DNA of 64,000 bases from Micromonospora coxensis (lineage in GTDB: Bacteria > Actinomycetota > Actinomycetes > Mycobacteriales > Micromonosporaceae): NCBI RefSeq assembly GCF_900090295.1, contig NZ_LT607753.1, positions 6,262,001-6,326,000 of the forward strand, in the 5' to 3' direction. The position numbers and the translations under genes were made by a program. The notes below the pieces were generated by a model. That model did no database searches, was not told the origin of the DNA, and worked only from the letters and a program-made list of their open reading frames with translations. Shown here in pieces: positions 1-23,600 of this stretch (position 1 is the first letter of the stretch; each line of letters opens with the position of its first letter).

Positions 1-11521
<11,521 letters not shown>

Positions 11522-11535
11522 CCCTTGTCCCACGT

Positions 11536-11541
11536 ACGGAG
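11536..11541 (+). promoter_or_regulatory. Ribosome binding site (ACGGAG) for the six-module PKS
   Basis: ACGGAG lies 3 nt before one ATG (11545) and 6 nt before a second in-frame ATG (11548). The second spacing is more usual and gives the familiar N-terminus MSTSADKVV, so 11548 is preferred; the two proteins differ by a single Met. The gap from the previous stop is too short for a promoter-terminator pair. Confidence 0.7.
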
Positions 11542-11547
11542 TACATG

Positions 11548-11646
11548 ATGTCCACGTCTGCAGATAAGGTCGTCGAGGCGCTTCGGGCTTCGCTCAAGGA
11601 GACCAGCCGGCTCAAGCAGCTCAACCAGCAGCTCAGCGCGGCGGCC
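11548..11646 (+). other. N-terminal docking domain (class 1b-like coiled coil)
   Basis: [18 protein letters not shown], then [11 protein letters not shown], forms a short amphipathic helix ending directly at the KS start (EPVAIVAM). This form is characteristic of class 1b docking partners and matches the acidic [13 protein letters not shown] tail of the preceding gene. Confidence 0.78.
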
Positions 11647-14600
11647 CGGGAACCGGTCGCCATCGTGGCGATGTCCTGCCGCTACCCGGGCGGGGTGTCC
11701 GGCCCCGACCAGCTGTGGGACCTGGTCGCCTCCGGGGGCGACGCCATCGGCGGCTTCCCCACCGACCGGGGCTGGGACCTGGACAACCTCTACGACCCGT
11801 CGGCGGACCGGGTCGGGCGCTCCACCACCCGTCAGGGCGGCTTCCTGTACGACGCGGCCGAGTTCGACGCCGAGTTCTTCGGCGTCAGCCCCCGTGAGGC
11901 GCTGGCCATGGACCCGCAGCAGCGGCTGCTGCTGGAGACCTCCTGGGAGGCGTTCGAGAGCGCCGGCATCGCCCCGTCCGCGATGCGCGGGCAGAAGGTC
12001 GGCGTGTTCGTCGGCACCGCCGCCAACGGCTACGGCGTCGGGCAGGACGGCGGCGCGGACGGCGCCGACGAGGGCTACCTGCTCACCGGCACCGCCACCA
12101 GCGTCGTCTCCGGGCGTATCGCGTACGCCCTCGGCCTGGAGGGCCCGGCGGTCACCGTGGACACCGCCTGCTCGTCGTCGCTCGTCGCGTTGCACCTGGC
12201 CTGCCAGGCACTGCGCTCCGGCGAGTTCGACCTGGCGCTGGCCGGCGGCGTGACCGTGATGGCCACCCCCAGCGCGTTCGTCGGCTTCTCCCGGCAGCGC
12301 GGCCTCGCCTCCGACGGGCGGTGCAAGTCGTTCGCCGCGTCCGCCGACGGCACCGGCTGGGCCGAGGGCGTCGGCCTGCTCCTCGTCGAGCGGCTCTCCG
12401 ACGCCCAGCGCAACGGCCACCGCGTCCTCGCCGTGGTCCGCGGCTCCGCGATCAACCAGGACGGCGCGTCCAACGGCCTCACCGCCCCCAACGGCCCCGC
12501 CCAGCAGCGGGTGATCCGGCAGGCGTTGAGCAACGCCCGGCTCGCCCCCGCCGACGTGGACGCCGTCGAGGCGCACGGCACCGGCACCACCCTCGGCGAC
12601 CCGATCGAGGCGCAGGCGCTGCTCGCCACGTACGGGCAGGAGCGCGACGGCGACCCGCTCTGGCTCGGCTCGGTCAAGTCGAACCTCGGGCACAGCCAGT
12701 CCGCCGCCGGCATCGCCGGCATCATCAAGATGGTCATGGCGATGCGGCACGGCGTGCTGCCGGCCACCCTGCACGTCGACGCCCCGTCGCCGCACATCGA
12801 CTGGTCCGCCGGGGCGGTCGAACTGCTCACCGAGGCCCGGCCCTGGCCGCAGGTGGACCGGGCCCGCCGGGCGGCCGTGTCGTCGTTCGGCATCTCCGGC
12901 ACCAACGCCCACGTCATCCTGGAACAGGCCGACCCGGCGCCCGCCCCGCCCCCCGTGCCGGCGCAGCAGCCCGCCCTGCTCACCACGCCCGCCACCGTCT
13001 GGACGCTGTCGGCCCGGTCCGTCCCGGCGCTGCGCGCGCAGGCCGCCCGGCTCGCCCGCCACCTCCGCGACCGCGACGAGACCGACCCGGCCCGGGTGGC
13101 CTGGTCGCTGGCCACCACCCGGTCGGTGTTCGAGCACCGCGCGGCGGTCGTCGCCGCCGACCCGGCGCACCTGCTCGCCGGCCTCGACGCCCTCGCCGCC
13201 GGCACGCCCGCCGGCGCCGTGGTCACCGGCGTCGCCGGCGAGCCCGGCGAGGGCCCGGTCTGGGTCTTCCCCGGCCAGGGCGCCCAGTACGTGTCGATGG
13301 CCGCCGGACTGATCGGCGCCTGCCCCGTCTTCGACGAGACGCTGGCCGAGTGCCAGGCCGAGTTCGACCGCTGGCTCGACGTCGACCTCGTCGCCGTGCT
13401 CACCGGCGACGACGACACCTGGCTGACCCGCTCCGAGATCGTCCAGCCGGCCTTGTTCGCCGTCGCCGTGGGCCTGGCCCGGGTGTGGCGGCACACCGGG
13501 GTGACCCCCCGCGCGGTCATCGGCCACTCCCAGGGCGAGATCGTCGCCGCCCACGTCGCCGGGGCGCTGACCCTGGCCGACGCGGTGAAGATCCTCGCGC
13601 TGCGGGCCCGCGCCCTCACCGGCATCGCCGGCACCGGGGCGATGATCTCCATCGACCTGCCCGTCGACGCGGTCACCGGCCACCTGCCCGACGGGATCAC
13701 CGTCTCCGTCCTCAACGGCCCGAACACCACGGTGGTCTCCGGGCCGCCGCAGGCCGTCGCCGACCTGGCCGCCGCGTACGCCGCCGACGGCGTCCGGGTA
13801 CGCACCATCGACATCGACTACGCCTCGCACTCGCCGGCCGTCCAGCCGGTCGCCGACCGGATACGCGCCGACCTGGCCGACGTCACGCCCCGCGACGGCG
13901 ACGTGCGGATCATCTCCACCGTCACCGGCGGCTGGATCGACGGCGCCGACCTGGACGCCGACTACTGGGCCGACAACCTGCGCCGGCCGGTGCTGTTCGA
14001 CACCGCCGTGCGGACCGCGCTCGACGCCGGCCACACCGACTTCGTCGAGGTCTCCCCGCACCCGGTGCTGAGCATGTCGCTGACCGCCATCCTCGACGAC
14101 ACCGGCGTCACCGGCCGGGCCCTGGCCACCCTGCGACGCGGCGAGGACCCGACCGTACGGCTGCTGACCAGCCTCGCCGCGGCCCACGCCCACGGCCTGC
14201 CGGTGGACCACCGGCGGATCCTCGCCCCCGCCCCGATCCTCACCGACCTGCCCACCTACGCCTTCCAGCGGCAGCGCTACTGGCCGGAGCGGATGGCCGC
14301 CACCACCGCCGCCGGGCCGGTCAGCCCGGACGTGGTCGACGTGGAGTTCTGGTCGGCCGTGGAACGCTCCGACGTGGCCGCGCTCGCCGCCCAGCTCGAC
14401 GGACCGGCCGACCTGGAGGTGCTCGCCCCGGCGCTGCCCGTGCTGTCGTCCTGGCGCCGGGCCCGGTTGCAGCGGGCCGTGCTGGACGGCTGGTCGTACC
14501 GGGTGGTGTGGAAGCCGGCCGGGCCGACCGGCGGCCGGCCCGTCGACGGGGACCTGCTGGTGGTGCTGCCCGCCGCCGACGCCACCGTGGACGGCTGGGT

Positions 14601-17600
14601 GGACCGGCTCGCCGCCGTCGCCGGCCGGCCGGTCCGGCGGCTCACCGTCGACCCGGCCGCGACCAGCCGCGAGGACCTGGCCCAGGCGCTGGCCGGGCAC
14701 CGCGACGCCGAGGTGGCCGGCGTGGTCAGCCTGCTCGGCCTCGCCGAGGCGCAGTACCCGGGACACCCCGGCATCCCCACCGGGCTGGTCGCCACCACCC
14801 GTCTCGTGCAGGCGCTCCAGGACGCCGACGTACCCGCCCCGCTGTGGTGCCTCACCGTCGGCGGGGTCGGCACCGACCCGGCCGAGCCGGTGGCCAGCGC
14901 CGCGCAGCACGCCCTGTGGGGCCTGGCCCGGGTGGTCGGGCTGGAGCACCCGCGCCGCTGGGGCGGCCTGGTCGACCTGCCCGCCGAGCCCGACGACACG
15001 ACCTGGGCCGAGGTCACCCGCCTGCTCACCGGCGGCGGCGACGAGGACCAGTTCGCCGTGCGCCCGTACGGCACCTTCGTGCGCCGGCTCGCCCGCGCCA
15101 CCGCCGGCGCCGCCCGGCAGGTCACCGCGTGGCAGCCGCATGGCACCGTCCTGGTCACCGGTGGCACCGGCGCGATCGGCGCGCAGGCCGCCCGCTGGCT
15201 CGCCGCCAACGGCGCCGCGCACCTGGTCCTCACCAGCCGCCGGGGCCTCGACGCGGCCGGCGCCCGCGAGCTGGCCGACGAGCTGACCGCCACCGGGGTA
15301 CGGGTCAGCGTCGTCGCCTGCGACATGGCCGACCGCGCGCAGGTCGCCGCGCTGGTCGCCGGCCTGGACGAGGTCGCCCCGCTGACCGCCGTGCTGCACG
15401 CCGCCGGGGTCACCCGGCTCACCGCGCTTGTCGACACCGACCTCGACGTGCTCGACCACGTGCTGGCCGGCAAGGTCGCCGGTGCGGCGTACCTCGACGA
15501 ACTGCTCGGGGACCGGCCGCTCGACGCGTTCGTCACCTTCGCCTCCATCTCCGGCGTCTGGGGCAGCGGCGGGCAGGGCGCGTACGCGGCCGCGAACGCG
15601 TACCTCGACGCGCTCGCCGAGCAGCGCCGCGCCCGGGGGCTCACCGCCACCTCCATCTCCTGGGGCGCCTGGGCCGAGGGCGGCATGGCCACCACCGAGG
15701 AGGCGCAGCGGCTGCTCAGCCGCCGTGGCCTCAACCCGATGCAGCCGGCCGCCGCGCTGCTCGCCCTGCGCCGCGCCGTCGAGCACGGCGAGACCTGCCT
15801 GACCGTCGCCGACATCGACTGGGAGCAGTTCGCCCCCGCGTACGCGTCGGCCCGGCCGCGCCCGCTGCTCGACGACATCGCCGAGGCCCGTGACGCCCTC
15901 GCCGCGCGTCCCGCCGACGTCGGCGCCGACCACGCCACCGCGCTGCGCGCCCAGCTGACCGCCCTGACCCGCGCCGACCGGGACCGGCACCTGACCGACC
16001 TGGTCCGCGACCACGCCGCGGCCGTGCTCGGCCACGCCGGCACCGACGCGGTCAAGCCGAAGCGGGCCTTCAAGGACCTCGGCTTCGACTCGCTGACCGC
16101 CGTGGAGCTGCGCAACCAGCTCACCGCCGCGACCGGGCTGACCCTGCCCACCACGCTGATCTTCGACTACCCCAACCCGGCCACCCTCGCCGGCCACCTG
16201 GCGGCCCTGCTGCGCCTGGACGACACCGCCGAAGCCGGAGCGCCGGCCGGCGCGGGCGGGCCGGTCGCTGCCGACGAGCCGATCGCCATCGTCGGGATGA
16301 GCTGCCGCTACCCGGGCGGGGTCAGCGACCCCGACGGGCTGTGGGACCTGGTCGCCTCCGGACGCGACGGGATCACCGAGTTCCGCGCCGACCGGCACTG
16401 GGACCTGGACCGGCTGTTCGCCGCCGACCCCGACGCTCCCGGACGCTCGTACACCCGCCACGGCGGGTTCCTCGACACCGCCACCGACTTCGACCCGGTC
16501 TTCTTCGGCATCAGCCCGCGCGAGGCGCTGGCGATGGACCCGCAGCAGCGGCTGCTGCTGGAGGCCACCTGGGAGGCGTTCGAGCAGGCCGGCGTCACCC
16601 CGGACGCGCTGCACGGCACCCCGACCGGGGTGTTCGTCGGGGCGTCCCCGTCCGGCTACGGCACCGGCGACGAGACCCCCGACCTGGACGGCTACCGGCT
16701 CACCGGCGGCGCGCACAGCGTCATCTCCGGCCGGGTCGCCTACACGTTCGGCCTGGAGGGGCCGGCCGTCACCGTGGACACCGCCTGCTCGTCGTCGCTG
16801 GTGGCGCTGCACCTGGCCGTGCAGTCGCTGCGGCAGGGCGAGTGCGACCTCGCCGTCGCCGGCGGCGTGACCGTGATGGTCACCCCCGGCGCGTTCGTCG
16901 AGTTCACCCGGCAGGGCGGGCTCGCCGCCGACGGCCGGTGCCGCTCCTTCGCCGCCGCCGCCGACGGCACCGGCTGGGGCGAGGGCGTCGGTGTGCTGCT
17001 CGTCGAGCGGCTCTCCGACGCCCGCCGCAACGGCCACCGGATCCTCGCCGTGGTGCGCGGCAGCGCGGTCAACCAGGACGGCGCGTCCAACGGGCTGACC
17101 GCCCCGAACGGGCCGTCCCAGCAGCGGGTGATCCGGCAGGCGCTGACCAACGCCGGGCTCACCCCCGCCGACGTCGACGTGGTCGAGGCGCACGGCACCG
17201 CCACCACCCTCGGCGACCCGATCGAGGCACAGGCCCTGCTGGCGACGTACGGGCAGGACCGGCCGGCCGACCGTCCGCTCTGGCTCGGCTCGATCAAGTC
17301 GAACATCGGGCACACCCAGGCCGCCGCCGGTGTCGCCGGGGTGATCAAGATGGTGCAGGCGCTGCGGCACGGCGTCCTGCCCCGCACCCTGCACGTCGAC
17401 GAGCCCACCCCGCACGTCGACTGGTCGGCCGGCGCGGTCGAACTGCTGACCGAGGCGCGGCCGTGGCCGCGGACGGACCGGCCGCGCCGGGCCGCCGTGT
17501 CGTCGTTCGGGGTCAGCGGCACCAACGCCCACGTCGTCATCGAGCAGCCGCCCGCCGAGGTCGTCCCCGGCGAGATGGTCGACGCCACCGCGCCGCCGCT

Positions 17601-20600
17601 GGCGCCGGTGCTGCTCTCCGCCCGGGGCGAGGACGGGCTGGCCCGGCAGGCCCGGCACTGGTCCGACCGGTTCGGCGCGGCCGGCCTGCCCCGCCTGGTC
17701 GACGTCGCCTGGACCTCGCTGACCGCCCGGACGGCCCTGGAGCACCGCGCGGTGCTGCTCGCCGCCGACCACGCCGAGCTGACCGCCGCGCTGGCCGCCC
17801 TCGCCGCCGACGAGCCCAGCGACACCGTGCTCACCGGGCGGGCCACCGACCGGGGCCCGGTCGCGGTGCTCTTCTCCGGCCAGGGCGCGCAGCGCGCCGG
17901 CATGGGCCGGGAGTTGTACGCCGCGTTCCCGGTGTTCGCCGCCGCGGTGGACGAGGTGTGCGCCCACCTGGACCCGCTGCTGCCGCAGCCGCTCAAGTCG
18001 GTGCTCTTCACCGACGAGACCGGGCTGCTGGACCAGACCGTGTTCACCCAGGCCGGCCTGTTCGCGGTCGAGGTGGCGTTGTTCCGTCTCGTCGAGTCGT
18101 TCGGGATCGTGCCGGACTTCGTGGGTGGGCATTCGGTCGGGGAGATCACGGCCGCGCATGTGGCGGGGGTGTTGTCGCTGGCGGACGCGTGCGCGTTGGT
18201 CGCGGCGCGGGGTCGGTTGATGCAGGCGTTGCCGGCCGGTGGTGGGATGCTCGCGGTGGCCGCGTCCGAGGCGGACGTGCTGCCGACGCTGGACGGGCTG
18301 GCCGACGTCGGCGTCGCCGCCGTCAACGGGCCCACCTCCGTGGTCGTCTCCGGCGCCCTCGACACCCTCGACGAGGTGGAGCGGACCTGGCAGGGCCGGG
18401 GCGTGCGCACCCGCCGGCTCACCGTCAGCCACGCGTTCCACAGCCCGCTGATGGCACCGATGCTCGACGAGTTCCGCGCCGTCCTCGACGGGCTGCGCTT
18501 CGCCGCGCCGCTGGTCCCGATCGTGTCCAACCTGACCGGCGCCCTCGCCGACCCGCAGGAGCTGACCCGCCCCGACTACTGGGTACGACACGTCCGCGAG
18601 GCGGTCCGCTTCGCCGACGGCATCACCGCCCTGCGCGCGGTCGGGGTCGACACGTTCGTCGAGATCGGACCCGGCGCGGTGCTCACCGCCCTGGTCCGCG
18701 AGACCCTCACCGCCGACGGCGTCCTCGCCGTGCCCGTCCAGCGCCGCGACCGCGCCGAGCCGCGCGCCCTGCTCGCCGGCCTGGCCGAGCTGTACGCCGC
18801 CGGCGGGACCGTCGACTGGGCCCCGCTGTTCGCCGACGCCGCCCCGGCCCGGGTCGACCTGCCCACGTACGCCTTCGCGCAGCAGCGCTTCTGGCTGCGT
18901 CCCGCCGGCCGGGCCTCCGACGTCTCCGGCGCCGGCCTCGGCGCGGCCGGGCACCCGCTGCTCGCCGCCGCCGTCCGGCTGGCCGGCGAGGACGCCGCCG
19001 TGCTCACCGGCCGGCTCTCCGTGGCCGCCCAGCCGTGGCTGGCCGACCACGTGGTGGCCGGCGCGGTGGTCGTCCCCGGTACCGCGCTGATCGAGCTGGC
19101 GCTGCGCGCCGGCGACGAGTTCGGCCCCTGCCGGGTGCGGGAGCTGACCATCGCCGCCCCGCTCGTGCTGCCCGACCGGGGCGCGGTGCGGGTGCAGGTC
19201 CGCGTCGGCCCCCGCGACCACGCCGGCTGGCGGCCCGTCACCGTCCACTCGCAGCCCGACCACGACCCCGACGGCGACTGGGTGCGGCACGCCGAGGGGG
19301 TGCTCACCGCCGTCGACCCGACCGACGACACCGGTCTCGGCGCGTGGCCCCCGGCGCACGCCGACGAGGTCGACCTCGCCGGCTGGTACCCGGCCCTCGC
19401 CGGGCACGGCATGACGTACGGGCCGGTGTTCCAGGGCCTGCGCCGCGCCTGGACGGCCGGCGACGACACCGTCTACGCCGAGGTGACCCTGCCCGCCGCC
19501 ACCGGCGACGGCAACGCCGGCTTCGGCGTGCACCCCGCGCTGCTCGACGCCGCCCTGCACCCCACCGCCCTGCTGCCCGGCGACGGCACCGGCGGACCCA
19601 AGGCGCCGTTCGCGTTCGAGGGCGTCCAGGTGCACGCCGTCGGGGCGGACACCCTCCGCGTCCGGCTCACCCGCGCCGGGTCGGCCGTGCGGCTGCTCGC
19701 CGTGGACGACACCGACCGCCCGGTGGTCTCCGTCGACTCCCTCGTGCTGCGCGAGATGACCGGCGTCGACCCGTCGGCGGCCACCCTTGCCGCCCGGTCG
19801 CTGTTCCGCGTCGCCTGGCACGCCGAGACGCTCACCCCCACCGAGCCGCCCGCCACCGCCCTGCTGGGCGCGCCCCACCCGGCCCTGCCCGGCATCCCCG
19901 CGTACCCCGGGGTCGCCGACCTGGTCGCGGCCGGCGACGTACCCGGACTGGTCCTGCTGCCGGTGCCCGCGACGCCGGCCGGCGAGCTGCCGGCGGCGGT
20001 CCGGGCGGTCACCACCGACGTGCTCGCCGCCGTGCAGGAGTGGCTGGCCGCCGACGACCTCGCCGACACCCGCCTCGCCGTGGTCACCCGCCACGCGGTG
20101 CGGGCCACCGACAGCGACCCGGCCGAGGACCTGGCCGGCGCGGCCGTCCGGGGCCTGCTGCGCTCCGCCCAGTCCGAGCACCCCGGCCGGATCGTCCTGG
20201 CCGACCTCGACCGGGACCTCGACGCGGCGGCCGTCGCGCTGCTCGCGGCCGCCGCCGACGACCCGGCCGCGGCGCAGCTCGCGGTCCGTGGCGACACGGC
20301 GTTGACCCCCCGTCTGGTACGCGCCGACACCCCGCCCACGGACACCCCACGGCTGCGCGGCGGCACCGTGCTGGTCACCGGCGGCACCGGCGCCCTCGGC
20401 GCCCTGCTCGCCCGGCACCTCGTCACCGAGTGGGGCGTGGAATCCCTCGCCCTGGTCAGCCGGCGTGGCCCCGACGCCGCCGGCGCGGCCGACCTGGCCG
20501 CCGAGCTGACCGCCCACGGCGCCCGGGTCCGGGTGCTCGCCTGCGACGTCACCGACCCCGCCGCCGTGCGCGCCCTCGTCGGGCAGCTCACCGACGGCGA

Positions 20601-23600
20601 CCGGCTCGCCGGCGTGGTGCACACCGCCGGTGTGCTCGACGACGCCGTCGTCACCGGCATCGACCCGGACCGGCTGGCCCGGGTGCTCGCCCCGAAGGTC
20701 GACGCCGCCTGGTGGCTGCACCAGGCCACCGCCGAGCTGGACCTCGATCTGTTCGTCGTCTTCTCCTCCATCGCCGGGGTGCTCGGCTCCCCGGGCCAGG
20801 GCGCGTACGCGGCGGCCAACAGCTTCCTGGACGCCCTCGCCGCCCACCGTCGGGGCCGCGGCCTGCCCGCGCACGCGCTGGCCTGGGGCATGTGGGACAC
20901 CGACGGCATGGCGGCCACCCTCAGCGCCGCCGACCGCTCCCGGGTCACCCGCTCCGGCCTCGGCCTGATCACCGCACCCGTCGGCGTCGCGCTGCTCGAC
21001 GCGGCCGTCGCCACCGACACCCCCGCCCTCGTCCCCGCCGTCGTCGACGTGCCGGCCCTGCGCGCGGCGGCCACCACCACCGGCGTACCGCCGATCTGGC
21101 GTGCCCTGGTCGGGACGGTGACCGCCCGGCGGCAGGCCGGCGGCGCGGCGGCCGGCGGCCTCGCGCAGCGGCTGGCCACGCTCGCCCCCGACGAGGCCCG
21201 CGCCCAGGTCGACATCCTGGTCCGGGGCCTGGTGGCGCAGGTGCTCGGGCACGGTGGCGCGGACGCGGTGCCCGCCGACCGGGCGTTCCGGGAGCTGGGG
21301 TTCGACTCGCTGACGGCGGTGGACCTGCGTAACCGGATCAACGCGGCGACCGGGCTGCGGCTGGCCTCCACGCTGGTCTTCGACTACCCGACCCCGGGCG
21401 CCCTCGCCGCCCACGTGCACGAGCAACTCACCGGCGCGGTCGCCGCCCGGCCCGACGTGGTCGCCGCCACCGGCGTCGACGAGCCGATCGCGATCGTCGG
21501 CATGGCCTGCCGCTACCCGGGCGGGGTGGACAACCCCGAGCAGCTCTGGCGGCTGCTGGTCGCCGGCGGCGACGGCATCGGCGAGTTCCCCACCAACCGG
21601 GGCTGGGACCTGGACTCGCTGTACCACCCGGACCCCGACCACCCCGGCACCTCGTACGCCCGGCACGGCGGCTTCCTCACCGGGGCGGCCGCGTTCGACC
21701 CCGCCTTCTTCGGCATCTCGCCCCGGGAGGCCGTCGCGATGGACCCGCAGCAGCGGCTGCTGCTGGAGGCGTCCTGGGAGACGTTCGAGTCCGCCGGCCT
21801 CGACCCGGCGCGGGTACGCGGCAGCCGCACCGGCGTGTTCGCCGGCCTGATGTACCACGACTACGCCTCGCAGGTGCAGGAGCTGCCGGACGGGCTGGAG
21901 GGCTACATCGGCACCGGCAACTCCGGCAGCGTGGTCTCCGGGCGGGTGGCCTACACCTTCGGCCTGGAAGGCCCGGCGGTGACCGTGGACACGGCGTGCT
22001 CGTCGTCGCTGGTAGCGCTGCACCTGGCCGTACAGGCGCTGCGCAGCGGCGAGTGCGATCTGGCGTTGGCCGGTGGCGTGACGGTGATGGCGACGCCGGG
22101 GACGTTCGTGGAGTTCTCCCGGCAGCGGGGCCTGTCCCCGGACGGGCGGTGCAAGTCGTTCGCCGCGTCGGCCGACGGCACCGGCTGGTCCGAGGGCGTG
22201 GGCATGCTCCTCGTGCAACGGCTCTCCGACGCCCGCCGCGACGGCCGGCGGATCCTGGCCGTGGTACGCGGCACGGCGGTCAACCAGGACGGCGCGTCCA
22301 ACGGGCTGACCGCACCCAACGGCCCGTCGCAGCAGCGGGTCATCCGGCAGGCCCTCGCGAACGCCCGACTGTCCACCGCCGACGTGGACGCCGTCGAGGC
22401 GCACGGCACCGGCACCACCCTCGGCGACCCGATCGAGGCACAGGCCCTGCTGGCCACCTACGGGCAGGACCGGCCGGCCGACCGTCCGCTCTGGCTCGGG
22501 TCGATCAAGTCCAACATCGGCCACACCCAGGCCGCCGCCGGGGTCGCCGGCATCATCAAGATGATCATGGCGATGCGGCACGGGACCATGCCGCGCACCC
22601 TGCACGTGGACGAGCCGTCCCCGCACATCGACTGGACGGCCGGCGCGGTCGAACTGCTCACCGAGGCGCAGCCCTGGCCGCAGACGGGCCGACCCCGCCG
22701 CGCCGCAGTCTCCTCGTTCGGCGTCAGCGGCACCAACGCCCACGTGATCATCGAGCAACCGCCCGCCGGGGCTCGCCCCTCGGCTGCGGACGCGCCCGCG
22801 CCGGCCACCCCGGCGGCGGCGGTGCTGCTGTCCGCGCGCACCGACGCCGCCCTCGCCGCCCAGGCGCAGCGCTGGGCCGGGTGGCTCGCCGCCGACCAGG
22901 AGTTGCGCCCGGTCGACGTGGGCTGGTCGTCCGTCACCGGCCGGGCCGTCCTGGAACACCGCGCGGTCGTCGCGGCGGCGGACCGGGAGGAACTGCTGGC
23001 CGGGCTGCGCGCCCTCGCTGCCGGCACCCCGGCCGGCACCGTCGTCACCGGCGCCGGCACGGCCCGGGGTCCGCTCGCGGTGCTCTTCTCCGGCCAGGGC
23101 GCGCAGCGCGCCGGCATGGGCCGTGAGCTGTACGCCGCGTTCCCGGTGTTCGCCGCCGCGGTGGACGAGGTGTGCGCCCACCTGGACCCGCTGCTGCCGC
23201 AGCCGCTCAAGTCGGTGCTCTTCACCGACGAGACCGGGCTGCTGGACCAGACCGTGTTCACCCAGGCCGGCCTGTTCGCGGTCGAGGTGGCGCTGTTCCG
23301 GCTCGTCGAGTCGTTCGGTGTGGTGCCGGACTTCGTGGGTGGGCATTCGGTCGGGGAGATCACCGCCGCGCACGTGGCGGGGGTGCTGTCGCTGGCGGAC
23401 GCGTGCGCGTTGGTCGCGGCGCGGGGTCGGTTGATGCAGGCGTTGCCGGCCGGTGGCGGGATGCTCGCGGTGGCCGCGTCCGAGGCGGACGTGCTGCCGA
23501 CGCTGGACGGTCTGGCCGACGTGGGGATCGCCGCTGTCAACGGGCCGACCGCCGTCGTGGTCTCCGGCGCGCTCGACGCCTTGGACGAGGTGGAGCGGAC

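Noticed and set aside
11522..11547. Promoter between the first two PKS genes
   Set aside because: Only 26 nt, filled by the ribosome binding site; no -10/-35 pattern and no hairpin.
17191..17215. KS4 inactive because HGTGT reads HGTAT
   Set aside because: The catalytic His is kept and Cys plus the second His are normal; a single Gly-to-Ala change here is a mild variant.
19021..19070. DH of module 4 inactive because HPWLADH reads QPWLADH
   Set aside because: The lost His is not the catalytic one; the catalytic His in [12 protein letters not shown] and the Asp in [10 protein letters not shown] are both present.
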